Shown: positions 23,498 to 23,935 of the stretch, piece after piece
Layout of the letters: the number at the start of each line of letters is the position of its first letter
How positions within the stretch are numbered: position 1 is the stretch's first letter
Source of the DNA: JAZNGX01 sp045576675
GTDB lineage: Bacteria > Bacillota > Clostridia > Monoglobales > Firm-18
Reading direction: 5' to 3'
DNA length: 23,935 nucleotides
Assembly (NCBI GenBank): GCA_045576675.1
Contig: JAZNGX010000020.1
Span: 1 to 23,935, forward strand
Program-made: the position numbers and the translations under genes
The notes under the pieces: generated by a model
Told to the model about the DNA's origin: nothing
The model's database searches: none
What the model saw: the letters and a program-made list of their open reading frames with translations, nothing else

Positions 23498-23935
23498 ATG
23501 GATAGAATTGAACTGATGTTATCAAAATATAAATTATGGTGTGAAAAGCTTGGTATTGCAACTGTATCTGATATTAACAGAATAATTGAATCGGGAAAAA
23601 CAAATGAGCTTATAAATTTAAGTGAAATATGGCACGAGCAGAATATTTCAGAAATAGCTGAAACAATAAAGGATAATATTTCGGTTAAAAAGATAGTGCT
23701 TATAAGCGGGCCGTCTTCGTCGGGGAAAACGTCATTTGCCAGTAAGCTGCAGCTGCATCTTAAAGTGCTTGGCATTAATGCAGTTTCGGTTTCGCTTGAT
23801 AATTATTATTACAATCCTTCGGATATTCCTAAGAATTCCGATGGAAAGCCTGACTTTGAGGCGTTGGAAGCACTTGATTATGAGCTGTTTAATAAGAATA
23901 TGTGTGAGCTTATTTCAGGTAATACTGCTGTGCTA
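23498..23935 (+). CDS. Uridine kinase-like P-loop nucleoside kinase (3' end cut by window edge)
   Basis: The first 146 residues of an open frame that runs off the window. A start at ATG 23498 is supported by GAGGTG about 6 nt upstream. After about 65 N-terminal residues with no motif I recognise, 'IVLISGPSSSGKTSFASKL' is a Walker A P-loop. It is followed by 'VSLDNYYYNPSDIPKNSDG', the substrate-side Asp-Tyr-Tyr block of uridine kinases and phosphoribulokinases. The spacing fits the clostridial nucleoside kinase type that often has an N-terminal TGS-like domain; here the N-terminal part is shorter than such a domain plus linker. It would phosphorylate uridine or a related nucleoside. The C-terminal half is not visible. 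Confidence 0.85.
   Translation, partial: MDRIELMLSKYKLWCEKLGIATVSDINRIIESGKTNELINLSEIWHEQNISEIAETIKDNISVKKIVLISGPSSSGKTSFASKLQLHLKVLGINAVSVSLDNYYYNPSDIPKNSDGKPDFEALEALDYELFNKNMCELISGNTAVL

Noticed and set aside
23464..23775. Minus-strand frame opposite the uridine-kinase-like gene
   Set aside because: The plus strand encodes a clear P-loop kinase with a good ribosome site; the minus frame has no support.

Overview
The window looks like a chromosomal segment from an AT-rich, endospore-forming member of the Clostridia, probably an uncultured gut or anaerobic lineage. The evidence is a complete spoIIAA-spoIIAB-sigF operon, low-GC codon use, strong AGGAGG-type ribosome sites, frequent TTG/GTG starts, and Firmicutes-type envelope genes (WalR-like regulator, LysM/G5/M23 hydrolase, DUF421-DUF4363 pair, LrgAB, MreB, MscL). 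I see no transposase, integrase, phage gene, CRISPR array, tRNA or rRNA.

Region by region. (1) 1-411 has no protein gene. It holds two divergent sigma-A-type promoters and, on the minus strand, a candidate structured leader RNA. That RNA starts exactly at a 13-bp helix and shows competing antiterminator and terminator pairings, followed by more noncoding sequence running off the left edge. (2) 412-1420 is one secreted/membrane protein with a very acidic cytoplasmic tail, closed by a terminator. (3) 1425-4691, all minus: a DUF421-DUF4363 membrane pair, then a separately promoted LysM-G5-M23 wall hydrolase followed by a WalR-like response regulator with no kinase gene. (4) 4862-9853, plus: a 1588-residue secreted GLUG/beta-helix protein with its own consensus promoter, followed 10 bases later by a 50-residue peptide gene and then a strong terminator. 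(5) 9934-11444 is the spoIIA sporulation operon, which encodes anti-anti-sigma factor, anti-sigma factor and sigma-F. (6) 11558-14510 holds glutamine-dependent NAD synthetase and an LrgA/LrgB membrane pair. (7) 14592-16768 holds galT and galK, the two central Leloir galactose enzymes. (8) 16873-23935 is a tightly packed run: a ComM/YifB ATPase, TrmL, a DegV fatty-acid-binding protein, a fused glycosyltransferase/CsaB pyruvyltransferase, MreB, MscL, and the start of a uridine-kinase-like protein cut by the right edge.

How the genes fit together: much of the window concerns the cell envelope. This covers wall hydrolysis and its likely regulator, wall-polymer glycosylation and pyruvylation, the MreB cytoskeleton, a tension-gated channel, a large surface or secreted beta-helix protein, and a holin-like pair. 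The rest is housekeeping (NAD, galactose, tRNA modification) and early forespore control. The most unusual items are the unassigned minus-strand leader RNA, the giant beta-helix gene paired with a tiny Cys-free peptide, and the GT4-CsaB fusion.
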